Shown in pieces: positions 26,620 to 36,184 of a DNA stretch of 56,494 nt. Origin of the DNA: Bacillota bacterium (lineage in GTDB: Bacteria > Bacillota > Limnochordia > DTU087); NCBI GenBank assembly GCA_012798695.1, contig JAAZMR010000055.1, forward strand, positions 1-56,494, given 5' to 3'. The notes below the pieces were generated by a model, which was not told where the DNA came from, did no database searches, and saw only the letters and a list, made by a program, of their open reading frames with translations. The position numbers and the translations under genes are program-made. The first letter of the stretch is position 1. Each line of letters opens with the position of its first letter.

Positions 26620-28549
26620 TTTCTACCTCCTGGGCAGTTTCGCTGTTTTCTCCCTCTTTCAAACACAGATAGACACTGGCTAAGGGTGGAAGCTTCAACA
26701 TCAGACTGTAGGGTTGGTTGTGCCAGGGGATGTTTTCTGTGAATAACTGAGAACTATTGACCTGGCCGGATCCCCCGTAAGCTTCAGCATCACTATTCAG
26801 TATTTCGGTATAAACGCCGGGAACCGGTACACCGATCCGGTAATCATAGCGTACTACGGGTGTGAAATGGCAGATGACGATGATGAACTCGTCGCCTGCT
26901 TTTGTCTTGCGCATAAATGAGACAACACTTTGACTATGGTCATGGGGATCGATCCACTCAAACCCCTGCCAGCTGAAGTCTTCCTCCCACAAGCACGGCT
27001 CCTGCCGATATAGATGATTCAGCTCCCGTACATAGTTATGTAGCTGGGCGTGGAGTGGGTAATCTAAGAGGTGCCAGTCCAAGCTCTCACGATAATTCCA
27101 TTCAATGAACTGGCCAAATTCTCCCCCCATAAACAGCAGCTTCTTACCAGGATGTGCCATCATATATCCATATAAGGCACGCAAACCGGCGAATTTCTGC
27201 CAATAATCACCAGGCATCTTATCCAGCAAAGACCGCTTCCCATGCACAACCTCATCATGAGAAAGGGGTAAAATGAAGTTTTCGGAAAAAGCATACATGA
27301 AGGAGAAAGTCAACAACTCATGATGGTACTGACGGTAGATGGGATCAATTTCCATGTATTTGAGGACATCATTCATCCAGCCCATATTCCATTTATAGTT
27401 GAAGCCCAAGCCCCCCAGATAAGCTGGACGACTGACTAAGGGCCAGGCCGTCGCTTCTTCGGCCATCATTAGGCAACTGCCAAACTCTTGGAAGACAGCC
27501 GTATTGAGTTTGCGAATAAAATCAATGCCTTCTAGGTTCTCCCGGCCACCATGACGGTTAGGCCGCCACTCTCCTGGCTTTCTGCCATAATCTAGGTAGA
27601 GCATATTACTGACGGCATCTACCCGCAAACCATCAATGTGAAATTCCCTCAACCAAAAGCAAGCATTAGAAATAAGAAAACTCTCTGCTTCCGGCTTGCC
27701 TAAATCAAAATTGGCAGTCCCCCAGCCCCGGTTTTCCCTCTTTCTGGGGTCAGTATACTCAAAGGTGGGGGTTCCGTCAAACTCTCGCAAGCCATGATCA
27801 TCTTTACAAAAATGGCCAGGTACCCAGTCCATGATCACCCCTATGCCATGTTGATGGGCCCTATCTACCAAATACATAAACTCATGAGGTGTGCCATAGC
27901 GGCTGGTAACCGCAAAGTAGCCGGTAGTCTGATACCCCCAGGAACCGTCATAGGGGTGTTCCATCAACGGCAAGAGTTCAATATGGGTATAACCCATATC
28001 CACCACATAATCGACTAGTTCTTCGGCGAGTTCGCGGTAGGTTAGAAATTCCTCTAGGACCCTCTGCCGCCATGAACCCAGATGCACCTCGTAAATGAGC
28101 AGCGGCTGATGGTAGCTAGGGGTCTTCTGCTCCTGCCAGGCCTCATCCTGCCACTTATAACCCTGCAGCCGGTAAACTATGGAAGCGGTGTTGGGTCTTA
28201 GCTCTGCATAAAACCCATAGGGATCGCTCTTTTGCTGGATACCCTTGGCGCTGTGGATCTCATACTTATAGATAGTGCCTTCTTCTAACCCTGGAATGAA
28301 CAATACCCAAATGCCGGAATCCTCGATTAGACGCATAGGATGCGCCTGGCCATCCCAATTGTTAAAATCACCGACAATACTTACAGCCCGGGCCCGAGGG
28401 GCCCAAACGGCAAACCGTACTCCAACTCTGCCTTCTTCTGTTACTAGATGAGCTCCCAGCATTTCATAGCTGCGAAAATGGTTCCCTTCATGGAATAAAT
28501 ACCGATCAAATTCACTATAAGGTGAGGATTGCCAATATCCCCTTGTCAC
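26573..28549 (-). CDS. glgB: 1,4-alpha-glucan branching enzyme
   Basis: A 658-residue GH13 branching enzyme that makes alpha-1,6 branches in glycogen. An N-terminal CBM48 domain (about 25-130; WAPRARAVSIVGDFNNW) precedes the catalytic barrel. The barrel has DWVPGHF, the nucleophile Asp in GLRVDAV, the acid Glu in MMAEEATAW and the stabiliser in LSHDEVVHG. A C-terminal beta domain follows. The start is a GTG at 28549, eight bases after AGGAGGGG that overlaps the pulA stop; a longer frame to 28636 would overlap pulA by 73 bases and lacks a binding site. The end overlaps glgP. Confidence 0.95.
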   Translation of the reverse strand: MTRGYWQSSPYSEFDRYLFHEGNHFRSYEMLGAHLVTEEGRVGVRFAVWAPRARAVSIVGDFNNWDGQAHPMRLIEDSGIWVLFIPGLEEGTIYKYEIHSAKGIQQKSDPYGFYAELRPNTASIVYRLQGYKWQDEAWQEQKTPSYHQPLLIYEVHLGSWRQRVLEEFLTYRELAEELVDYVVDMGYTHIELLPLMEHPYDGSWGYQTTGYFAVTSRYGTPHEFMYLVDRAHQHGIGVIMDWVPGHFCKDDHGLREFDGTPTFEYTDPRKRENRGWGTANFDLGKPEAESFLISNACFWLREFHIDGLRVDAVSNMLYLDYGRKPGEWRPNRHGGRENLEGIDFIRKLNTAVFQEFGSCLMMAEEATAWPLVSRPAYLGGLGFNYKWNMGWMNDVLKYMEIDPIYRQYHHELLTFSFMYAFSENFILPLSHDEVVHGKRSLLDKMPGDYWQKFAGLRALYGYMMAHPGKKLLFMGGEFGQFIEWNYRESLDWHLLDYPLHAQLHNYVRELNHLYRQEPCLWEEDFSWQGFEWIDPHDHSQSVVSFMRKTKAGDEFIIVICHFTPVVRYDYRIGVPVPGVYTEILNSDAEAYGGSGQVNSSQLFTENIPWHNQPYSLMLKLPPLASVYLCLKEGENSETAQEVENERSDEKGFCQGTGD

Positions 28550-28563
28550 ATCACCCACCCCTC

Positions 28564-30528
28564 CTAGCTCGATTTCGCTCTCTGGTAGCTGTCTGCATCT
28601 ACTAACACCATGGCGGTGTGAGGAGGTACTGTCCAAGAATCACCCTGAATCCTATCCAACATGGTAGTACCCGCCTCTTGGCCGTTGACTACGATCACCC
28701 AGTCCTCCCCCGGCAGCTCCATCTCTTTGCTCTCGGCATTGGCATTGAAGACAACTACAATAGTTTGCCAAGGGTCACCATTGGCATACTCGCCCAGCGC
28801 ATAGGCCACCATATGATGGGCAAATACCGGCAAAAACCGCAGGTGCATTTGAATCTCCTCGGCGGTACTCAAGCGAAAGGCCGGATGAGACTTGCGCAAA
28901 GCGATCAACCCCTGGTAGTATCGAAAAACCTCTCTATACCGATATTTACGTTCCCAATCCAGCTGATTTACCTCATCTGGTGATCGATAAGAATTGGCGT
29001 CTCCGTATTTAGTCCGGAGAAACTCCATGCCGGCATGGAGGAAGGGAATACCCTGAGAGGTCAACACAATCGCTCCACATAGTTTATGCATGGCCATGAT
29101 TCGTGCATCATCATTATCGGGGCTGACTGCCCGCAGCTTGTCCCATAAGGTCAGATTGTCATGGGCTTCCACATAGTTGATGCTCTGTGCCGGTTCAGCT
29201 GCCCAAGGCCGTTGGGTATAGATCACCTGGTTATAATCCACTTGGTCATGATCACAAGCTCCCACAATGCCACATTCCACACTTTCTTCCATTCCCACCC
29301 CACCATTCGCAAAACCAGGCCAATCAGCATGAAAGACATGGCCCCTCAGGCCATCCCGCAGATCATCATTGAAAACACCAGTCCCGGGCAATTGACGGAC
29401 ATTGCCTTTGAGAGCTTTGAGATAGTCTGGCAAAGGTGAACAGCCACCTGTCCACCCCTCCCCATACAGCATAATACTGGTATCCACCTCGTTGAGGGCC
29501 ATGCGGATCTCATTGACTGTGGGGATATCTATGAGGCCCATTAGATCAAAGCGGAATCCATCAATTTGGTATTCTGTAGCCCAATAACGGACTGAATCGA
29601 TCATCATTTTTCTCACCATAGACCGTTCAGTAGCCAGTTCATTGCCGCAACCTGAGCCATTACTGAAACAGCCCCTGGCATCTTGGCGATAATAGTATCC
29701 AGGCACTAGATGATTGAGGTGGGAGTTATGAGCATAAAATGTATGGTTATAGACCACATCCATATTGACCCGGATGCCTGCCTCTTTGATAGCTTTGATC
29801 ATCTGCTTGAATTCCCCGATCCGCCGCTCACCCTGGTATGGATCGGTAGCATACGAGCCTTCTGGGATGTTATAATTGAGCGGATCATACCCCCAGTTAT
29901 ACTCCTTCGGGCAAGGTATGGATTCATCAATGGTAGCAAAATCACAGCAGGGCATCAATTGGACATGGGTAATACCGAGTTCTACTAGATGGCTGAGTCC
30001 CGTCCATACACCCCCAGGCCCTCGAGTATACCTTTCCGCAAGCCCCAGATATTTGCCGCGATGGGCAATCCCAGATAGAGGGTGGATGGACATATCCCGC
30101 ACATGAATTTCATAGATGATGGCATCGACAAACCGTGACAGGGGCGGTCTAGACAGCTTCTCCCACCCAGGTGGATTGGTACGGGCCAGGTCTACCACCA
30201 TCCCCCGCCGGCCATTGACACCACAGGCTTTGGCATAGGGATCCATGGCTTCATGGATAACACCATCAACCAACACCTTAAAAGTATAATACAAACCATG
30301 CCGATCTCCCGCCAACTCAGTTACCCAAGTACCTTGCACATCTCGGTCCATGGGTATCTCAACACCTGGACCTTCATGACCATTGGCATAGGTCACGAGC
30401 CAAACTCGGGTGGCAGTAGGTGCCCATACCCGAAACTCTGTATATAGAGGGTGATACAGAGCTCCCAATTTTCCATCAAAGTGAAACCTCTCGTAGAATT
30501 CCTGGCTGGAAAAATCCGGATACGGCAT
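28564..30528 (-). CDS. pulA: type I pullulanase / glycogen debranching enzyme
   Basis: A 654-residue GH13 enzyme hydrolysing alpha-1,6 branches. It has an N-terminal CBM48-like domain (about 10-110; FRVWAPTATRV), the pullulanase signature YNWGYDP, then DVVYNHT. The nucleophile Asp is in GFRFDLMGL, the acid Glu in YGEGWTG, and VEAHDN supplies the stabiliser. No signal peptide is present, so it is an intracellular debranching enzyme acting with glgP. It lies 10 bases after glgA with AGAGGTG before the ATG. Placing the debranching enzyme between synthase and branching enzyme in one operon links glycogen structure and turnover. Confidence 0.94.
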   Translation of the reverse strand: MPYPDFSSQEFYERFHFDGKLGALYHPLYTEFRVWAPTATRVWLVTYANGHEGPGVEIPMDRDVQGTWVTELAGDRHGLYYTFKVLVDGVIHEAMDPYAKACGVNGRRGMVVDLARTNPPGWEKLSRPPLSRFVDAIIYEIHVRDMSIHPLSGIAHRGKYLGLAERYTRGPGGVWTGLSHLVELGITHVQLMPCCDFATIDESIPCPKEYNWGYDPLNYNIPEGSYATDPYQGERRIGEFKQMIKAIKEAGIRVNMDVVYNHTFYAHNSHLNHLVPGYYYRQDARGCFSNGSGCGNELATERSMVRKMMIDSVRYWATEYQIDGFRFDLMGLIDIPTVNEIRMALNEVDTSIMLYGEGWTGGCSPLPDYLKALKGNVRQLPGTGVFNDDLRDGLRGHVFHADWPGFANGGVGMEESVECGIVGACDHDQVDYNQVIYTQRPWAAEPAQSINYVEAHDNLTLWDKLRAVSPDNDDARIMAMHKLCGAIVLTSQGIPFLHAGMEFLRTKYGDANSYRSPDEVNQLDWERKYRYREVFRYYQGLIALRKSHPAFRLSTAEEIQMHLRFLPVFAHHMVAYALGEYANGDPWQTIVVVFNANAESKEMELPGEDWVIVVNGQEAGTTMLDRIQGDSWTVPPHTAMVLVDADSYQRAKSS

Positions 30529-30538
30529 AAAAACACCT

Positions 30539-31972
30539 CTAAGTCGCGATCAATCTCTGGTACAAATCTATATACTTTTTGGCTGATTGGGTCCAGGAAA
30601 AGTCCATCTGCATAGCTCTCTGGCAAATACGATTCCAGACGGGTTTGTCCTGATAGATCTCTAAAGCTCGCCTGATAGTATACAACATGTCGTGAGCATT
30701 ATAGTTGGTAAAACTAAACCCATTGCCTACTCCAGTTTCAGTATTGTAAGATTGCACCGAATCGTTCAGCCCTCCGGTTTCGCGAACAATAGGCAAACAA
30801 CCATAGCGCAGGGCAATCATTTGGGCTAACCCACATGGTTCAAACATAGATGGCATGAGCAACAAGTCGGCCCCAGCATAGATGCGATGGGCCAAGGTAT
30901 TATCAAAGCGAATATTAGCCGAGAGCTTTTCAGGATATTGAGAGGCTTTGATCCCAAACATATCTTCAAAATAGCCATCCCCGGTGCCGAGTACAACCAT
31001 CTGCAGATCACAATTCAGGATTTCATCTAGAACGTGGGCGATTAGATCAAACCCTTTCTGGCTCACCAGCCGCGAGACTATACCGATCAACGGGATTTCA
31101 CTATTAACCGGCAGATGCAGCTCTGCTTGCAGCCTAAGTTTATTTTCCACTTTATCCTGTAGTGAATCGGCATCATAATATTTCCAGATATGGGGGTCAC
31201 GCATGGGATTGTATTCATCGTAATCAATCCCATTTAAAATACCAACCAGCTCATCCTGGCGGTTCTGTAAGAGCCCCTCCAGTTTCTCACCATAAAAGGG
31301 ATATTGGATCTCTCGAGCATAGGTCGGGCTCACGGTCGTCAGGAAGTCAGAATAGACCAACCCTGCCTTCAGAAAATTGATATGGTCATGAAACTCCAGA
31401 CCTTCCACGGTAAAATAATCCCAGCTTAGTTCCAGTAAGTCATATAAGATGGTTTTGGGGAAAATGCCTTGGTATTTTAGGTTATGGATAGTAAAAACTG
31501 ACTTAGTATCTGCATAAAAAGGCACTTCCCCATAGTGCGCCTCCAGAAGTGGGCTAATGATGCCAGTTTGCCAATCATGCAGATGGAGTACATCTGGTTT
31601 TAGATCAATAGCGGTTAGAGCCTGCAAAACTGCTCGGCAGAAAAAGGCATAGCGCTCCGCTTCATCACCATATCCATATAATTCGTGGCGGCCAAAATAA
31701 TACTCATTATCTATTAGATAAAAAGGCACATCTTGGTGATTAGTGGCCAATACTCCACAGTATTGCTGACGCCAGCCCACCTTCACTTTGAAAGAATCTA
31801 CCAGGTGCAATGCTTCACATAGCTCGCTAGGTGTGCTCCGGTACTTGGGTAACACCACCGCTACATCAATTCCCTGCCGATGCAATTCCTTGGGAAGTGC
31901 TCCGATGACATCGGCCAAACCTCCACTTTTGGAGAACGGTACTCCTTCTGAGGCAACAAAGACTACCTGCAC
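30539..31972 (-). CDS. glgA: glycogen synthase (ADP-glucose type)
   Basis: A 477-residue GT5 glucosyltransferase that extends alpha-1,4-glucan from ADP-glucose in the cytosol. The N-terminal KSGGLADVIGALP loop binds ADP-glucose. The HDWQTG, GILNGIDYDEYNP and C-terminal PSMFEPCGLAQM/ETGGLNDSV blocks are all present. The GTG at 31972 was chosen because AAGGGGGT lies seven bases upstream; a GTG three codons earlier would overlap that site. It lies 18 bases after glgD. Length and motifs are normal for bacterial GlgA. Confidence 0.96.
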   Translation of the reverse strand: MQVVFVASEGVPFSKSGGLADVIGALPKELHRQGIDVAVVLPKYRSTPSELCEALHLVDSFKVKVGWRQQYCGVLATNHQDVPFYLIDNEYYFGRHELYGYGDEAERYAFFCRAVLQALTAIDLKPDVLHLHDWQTGIISPLLEAHYGEVPFYADTKSVFTIHNLKYQGIFPKTILYDLLELSWDYFTVEGLEFHDHINFLKAGLVYSDFLTTVSPTYAREIQYPFYGEKLEGLLQNRQDELVGILNGIDYDEYNPMRDPHIWKYYDADSLQDKVENKLRLQAELHLPVNSEIPLIGIVSRLVSQKGFDLIAHVLDEILNCDLQMVVLGTGDGYFEDMFGIKASQYPEKLSANIRFDNTLAHRIYAGADLLLMPSMFEPCGLAQMIALRYGCLPIVRETGGLNDSVQSYNTETGVGNGFSFTNYNAHDMLYTIRRALEIYQDKPVWNRICQRAMQMDFSWTQSAKKYIDLYQRLIAT

Positions 31973-31990
31973 AGTCAGCACCCCCTTGTG

Positions 31991-33097
31991 TTATATCACA
32001 GTTTTCTTGCCCAATACCATGGGGTAATCAGGGTCACCAACCAGATTTTTGGCATCAGTGACGACTACTTCTTTATCAAGAATCACGTTTTGCAGTACAC
32101 AGTCTTCCCCGATAACGCTTTTCTGCATAATGATACTATCTCTGATCACTGACCCCTTGCTGATCTTCACCCCCCGAAAGAGCACACTGTTTTCCACAGT
32201 ACCTTCAATAATGCAGCCATTGGCCACCAACGAATTACTTACCCGGGCACTCTCTTGGTACCTAGTGGGAGGTTCGTTTTTCACCTTAGTATACACCGGC
32301 CGTTCTTTGGGGAACAGCTCACGCCAGATCAGGGGTTCTAATAGTGCCATACTGGTTTTGTAGTAGCTGCGCAAAGAGGTCACTTTGCCCACATAGCCTG
32401 TAAAGGGGTAACCATATACTTTGAGGTGATGGAGGTTTTTCATCAAGGCATCTTTCATCCAATCCGTTTCCGCTCGGGCGATGCCCTGATCGAGCATTTC
32501 CATAAGCAGGGCCTTGGACAGCACACAGATATTCAACGAGAGATTTTGACTACGGGGCCGGATGGGGTTGACTTCAATACCGGTAATCCGGCGATCAGGG
32601 CCCACATCCAGCAGAGTACAGCGATCATTAAACTGATCCCAGTTAGGCTTATAGATGAGGGTAATATCTGCTCCCTGAGTCCTGTGAGCCTCCAAGACTG
32701 CACTGAGATTGATATTGCAGATCTGCGCGGTCGATCCGGCAATCACTGTATCTTGACGACTTTTTTCCAAATAGTCCAGGTGGCGGTAGAGAAGTTCCAT
32801 ATCGCCATAGGTGCGGCTTTCCATGCTTTGGTCCGGAGGCAGGATGAATAGACCATCCCGCTGCCGGTCTAGATCCCATTCATTGCCAGTGCCGAGATGA
32901 TCCATCAAGGAGCGGTATTGATCTTTGACGATAAGCCCTACATTTCTAATACCGGCATTTACCAGGTTAGATAGGATGAAATCGATCAGCCGGTAGCGGC
33001 CCGCAATGGGTACTGCCCCTAAGGCCCGATGGGCCGTGAGTTCTTTCATGTCACCTGTCGGTTCCACTAAGTTGATCAGCCCCATGACATTCTGCAT
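31991..33097 (-). CDS. glgD: glucose-1-phosphate adenylyltransferase regulatory subunit
   Basis: A 368-residue paralogue of GlgC, typical of Bacillota, that forms a heteromeric ADP-glucose pyrophosphorylase. The N-terminal pyrophosphorylase loop is degenerate: where GlgC has AGGQGSRL this protein has NLVEPTGDMKEL, so it is probably non-catalytic and modulates GlgC. The RLIDFILSNLVNAGI block and the C-terminal left-handed helix repeats (IEGTVENSVLF, GEDCVLQNVILD) remain. It starts one base after the glgC stop, with GAGGT in the end of glgC as binding site, so the two are translated together. Confidence 0.95.
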   Translation of the reverse strand: MQNVMGLINLVEPTGDMKELTAHRALGAVPIAGRYRLIDFILSNLVNAGIRNVGLIVKDQYRSLMDHLGTGNEWDLDRQRDGLFILPPDQSMESRTYGDMELLYRHLDYLEKSRQDTVIAGSTAQICNINLSAVLEAHRTQGADITLIYKPNWDQFNDRCTLLDVGPDRRITGIEVNPIRPRSQNLSLNICVLSKALLMEMLDQGIARAETDWMKDALMKNLHHLKVYGYPFTGYVGKVTSLRSYYKTSMALLEPLIWRELFPKERPVYTKVKNEPPTRYQESARVSNSLVANGCIIEGTVENSVLFRGVKISKGSVIRDSIIMQKSVIGEDCVLQNVILDKEVVVTDAKNLVGDPDYPMVLGKKTVI

Positions 33098-33098
33098 C

Positions 33099-34283
33099 TC
33101 AGTCTACCTCCCCATCGAAAATACCTTGGAAGCGAAAAGCCGGGGGTATGTTCAAATCCTCACCGATAACCGTCAACACAGGCTCTGGCGGTTCTCCCCC
33201 GATCACTGCTTGGCTCCCTATAATTGTGTTACTTGCGATAATCGCCTTGCGGATAATCGCATGTTCACCCACCTGTACATTGGGCATCAAGACTGAGTCA
33301 TACACCTGGGCATGTTCCCCAATATATACCCCCGGGAATACCACAGAACCGCGGACCAGGCCTTTGACCACACAGCCTTCATTTACCAGGGAGTTTTGCA
33401 CCTGGGAGGAGGCGGCTATGAATTGTGGTGGCTGGTTGGGGTTGACCGAGTAGATGCGCAAGTAGCGTTCATTCAGATCCAAGGCCGGTTTGTCACCAAG
33501 AAGATCCATATTGGCTTCCCAAAGGCTATCGAGAGTGCCGACATCTTTCCAGTACCCCTGAAAGGGATAGGCAAATAGCGGTTCTCCACCATTTAGCATG
33601 TTGGGAATAACATTCTTGCCAAAATCATGAGCAGAATCAGTGTCTGCTTCATCCTCGATTAAGTAATGTCTGAGCACTGGCCAGTCAAAAATGTAAATCC
33701 CCATAGAGGCCAGATTGCTCCTGGGCCGCCGGGGCTTCTCCTCAAAGGCGAGAATCGCTCCCTGGTCATCGACATTCATGATACCAAAGCGGCTGGCTTC
33801 GCTCCAAGCAACTTCGATGACGCCGATAGTGGCTGTTGCTCCCCGTTTCCGATGATAATCCAACATTTTGCCATAATCCATCTTGTAGATATGATCTCCT
33901 GACAAGACCAGGACATAGTCGGGGTCATAGTTCTCGATAAAATCAATATTCTGGTATACAGCATTAGCAGTTCCTTTGTACCATTCACCCCCGGTAGCTC
34001 GTACAAAAGGGGGCAAAACCGCAACTCCTCCGTGTCTGCGATTCAAGTCCCAAGGACTGCCAATACCGATATACGCATTGAGAGCCAATGGTTGGTATTG
34101 AGTAAGTACGCCAACTGTATCAATGCCTGAATTTGTGCAGTTGCTAAGGGCAAAATCAATGATCCGATACTTACCTCCAAAGGGCACCGCTGGTTTGGCT
34201 ACCCGTCTGGTCAGAACACCTAGGCGACTCCCCTGGCCGCCTGCCAGTAGCATGGCAATACATTCCTTTTTTGGCATCTTCAT
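33099..34283 (-). CDS. glgC: glucose-1-phosphate adenylyltransferase catalytic subunit
   Basis: A 394-residue enzyme making ADP-glucose, the committed step of glycogen synthesis. Seen motifs are the nucleotide loop [20 protein letters not shown], the GTANAVYQN segment and the substrate region ASMGIYIF. C-terminal beta-helix repeats ([19 protein letters not shown]) carry the usual allosteric region. The ATG at 34283 is preceded by GGGAGGGAGG; a start 15 bases earlier would lie within that site. It is the first gene of the glycogen operon and is transcribed divergently from the oligopeptide importer genes. Confidence 0.97.
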   Translation of the reverse strand: MKMPKKECIAMLLAGGQGSRLGVLTRRVAKPAVPFGGKYRIIDFALSNCTNSGIDTVGVLTQYQPLALNAYIGIGSPWDLNRRHGGVAVLPPFVRATGGEWYKGTANAVYQNIDFIENYDPDYVLVLSGDHIYKMDYGKMLDYHRKRGATATIGVIEVAWSEASRFGIMNVDDQGAILAFEEKPRRPRSNLASMGIYIFDWPVLRHYLIEDEADTDSAHDFGKNVIPNMLNGGEPLFAYPFQGYWKDVGTLDSLWEANMDLLGDKPALDLNERYLRIYSVNPNQPPQFIAASSQVQNSLVNEGCVVKGLVRGSVVFPGVYIGEHAQVYDSVLMPNVQVGEHAIIRKAIIASNTIIGSQAVIGGEPPEPVLTVIGEDLNIPPAFRFQGIFDGEVD

Positions 34284-34403
34284 ACTCCTCCCTCCCATTC
34301 TGTGTTGCCGAAAATATCCTTCTTCATTTAATGATTTCCAGAATAGTATCGGCTTTCCCTCCCATAATGTGGCGAGTCATTCTGGTTAACATGTATACAC
34401 CTT

Positions 34404-34465
34404 GGCCAAAAAGGCCATTGAATTGGGCTAATCCGAAGGATTTCACCAATCCTTCCGGGTTTTTC
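34404..34465 (+). promoter_or_regulatory. possible attenuator in the leader of the importer operon
   Basis: On the plus strand a GGCC-AAAAA-GGCC hairpin (34404-34416) precedes a terminator-like stem CCGAAGGAT/ATCCTTCCGG (34433-34458, one bulged base) followed by TTTTT. This lies 90 bases before the binding protein start. Bases 34451-34456 (CCTTCC) could instead pair with GGAAGG at 34490-34495, an antiterminator-like alternative. The promoter position is not established, so attenuation is inferred. Confidence 0.4.
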
Positions 34466-34552
34466 AGCGAGAAAAGAAGGGTTCCTGAAGGAAGGGTCAA
34501 ATACTCAGTAATGAGCGGGAGCTTTCAAATAACTAAACACGGGAGGTCGCTT

Positions 34553-36064
34553 ATGCGGAAAAGAATAAGTTTTATGCTCATTCTGATGTTGGTGTTAGGT
34601 CTTGCTGGGATTGTTTCTGCCAAGAACGATACTTTGGTGATCGGGTCGGGAGCTGAAGCCATCGGCTTGGATCCCCGATTGGAAACAGATGTCCCCTCAT
34701 TTGAGCGCATCAATGTGATGATGGAGCCTTTGGTAAAGTTCGATGTTGACATGAATCTCGTGCCAGCACTAGCTATAGACTGGGGATTCAGTGATGATGC
34801 CCTGACCCTGACATTCCAGCTGCGCGAAGGTGTTACCTGGCACGATGGCCAACCATTCACAGCCGCGGATGTGCAATACACCTTTGACTGGGTATTGGAT
34901 CCGGCCAATGCAGCCCCCAACCGAGGACTATATGCAGATGTCAAAGAGATCGAGATAGTCAATGACCATGAGATCAACTTTCATCTGGGCAAACCCTACT
35001 CGTTTTTGCTGAACAATATCGCGCGCATGCCGATTACTCCAAAGCATCACGGTGACCGAGATGACTTCCGGCAGAACCCCATCGGCACCGGCCCCTATGA
35101 ACTGGTCAGCTGGACCCGAGATGACCGCATGGTGCTCAAGGCTAATAACGCTTACTGGGGTGGAAAACCCATTACCCCCAATCTCATTTTCCGGACGATT
35201 CCTGAGGACTCGACCCGGCTGTTGGCCTTTGAAGCTGGGGAAATCGACATATTCCAAGGTGGCATAGTACCTCAGGAGCTGCCACGACTAGAGGAAGACC
35301 CTCGTTTTGTCGTACAGCGGACACCGGGGACAGGCTATAACTATCTTGGGTTCAACACCATGGTTGGTGCCCTATCTGATGTACGTGTTCGACAAGCGAT
35401 CAGCCACTTGATCAACCGAGAAGGCATAGTCAGCCGGGTCCTCAACGGTATCGGCACCCCAGGTATTGGACCGATCCCAGAGGCCCTGCCTTGGTTTAAC
35501 CCAAATGTGAAGCGCTATCCCTATAGTGTGGAAAAAGCCAAGGAACTCTTAGCTGAAGCTGGCTATGGACCTGGGGATATTCAGCTCCGCCTGTATACCA
35601 ATGAGAACCCGACCAGGATGCGGATCGCAGAGATTCTGCAATTCGAGGCTCAGAAAGCCGGTATTGAAGTAGAAGTCACCATCGAGGAGTGGGGTGCTTA
35701 TCTAACCCGTATCCAAGAGACTGATGACTATGATATCTTCATCCTGGGCTGGGCTGGTCAGCTAGATCCTGATCGGGCCATGATCCGTCAGTTCCATACG
35801 AATGGAGCCAACAACTATGGTAAGTACTCCAATGAGCGCGTCGACTACTTGCTGGACTATGGGCGTACTATAGCTCCCGATTCCCAGGAGTCCATCGAGG
35901 TCTATGGCGAGGCGCAGGAGATCGTAGTACGTGAGGTGCCCTATGGCTTCATTAACTACGCTGAAGAGGTAGGTATACACCATCCGTACATCAAGAACTG
36001 GACCGTACATCCGTATTCCGCAGGCTCTTGGCAGGATGTACACCTCATGGTAAAAGACAAATAA
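34553..36064 (+). CDS. peptide/oligosaccharide ABC transporter substrate-binding protein (family 5)
   Basis: A 503-residue DppA/OppA-type binding protein. The signal peptide (about 1-23, ending GIVSA) has no lipobox Cys. The mature part begins DTLVIGSGAEAIGLDPRLETD, and contains FQLREGVTWHDGQPFTAADV, NPIGTGPYEL and the VRQAISHLINRE blocks of family 5. The ATG at 34553 follows GGGAGG; the frame is open 94 codons upstream but that part is not protein-like. Two matching permease genes follow. Family 5 proteins bind peptides, nickel or, in thermophilic and fermentative bacteria, oligosaccharides; the glycogen genes next door do not decide this. Confidence 0.93.
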   Translation: MRKRISFMLILMLVLGLAGIVSAKNDTLVIGSGAEAIGLDPRLETDVPSFERINVMMEPLVKFDVDMNLVPALAIDWGFSDDALTLTFQLREGVTWHDGQPFTAADVQYTFDWVLDPANAAPNRGLYADVKEIEIVNDHEINFHLGKPYSFLLNNIARMPITPKHHGDRDDFRQNPIGTGPYELVSWTRDDRMVLKANNAYWGGKPITPNLIFRTIPEDSTRLLAFEAGEIDIFQGGIVPQELPRLEEDPRFVVQRTPGTGYNYLGFNTMVGALSDVRVRQAISHLINREGIVSRVLNGIGTPGIGPIPEALPWFNPNVKRYPYSVEKAKELLAEAGYGPGDIQLRLYTNENPTRMRIAEILQFEAQKAGIEVEVTIEEWGAYLTRIQETDDYDIFILGWAGQLDPDRAMIRQFHTNGANNYGKYSNERVDYLLDYGRTIAPDSQESIEVYGEAQEIVVREVPYGFINYAEEVGIHHPYIKNWTVHPYSAGSWQDVHLMVKDK

Positions 36065-36077
36065 ACCATGCAGTCAG

Positions 36078-36110
36078 GAGGATGCCAGATGTTCATCATC
36101 TGGTATCCTC
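36078..36110 (+). other. strong intercistronic hairpin between binding protein and permease genes
   Basis: A 14-bp stem (36078-36091 with 36097-36110, one G-U, loop of 5) lies 14 bases after the binding protein stop. There is no T-tract. Such structures commonly stabilise the binding-protein message and reduce permease expression. Confidence 0.65.
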
Positions 36111-36184
36111 TCACCCCCAGCATCTGATATACCAAATTGTCTACTTGAAGAACGGTCCATTCTAAAAAGGAGCAAATATGCCCC

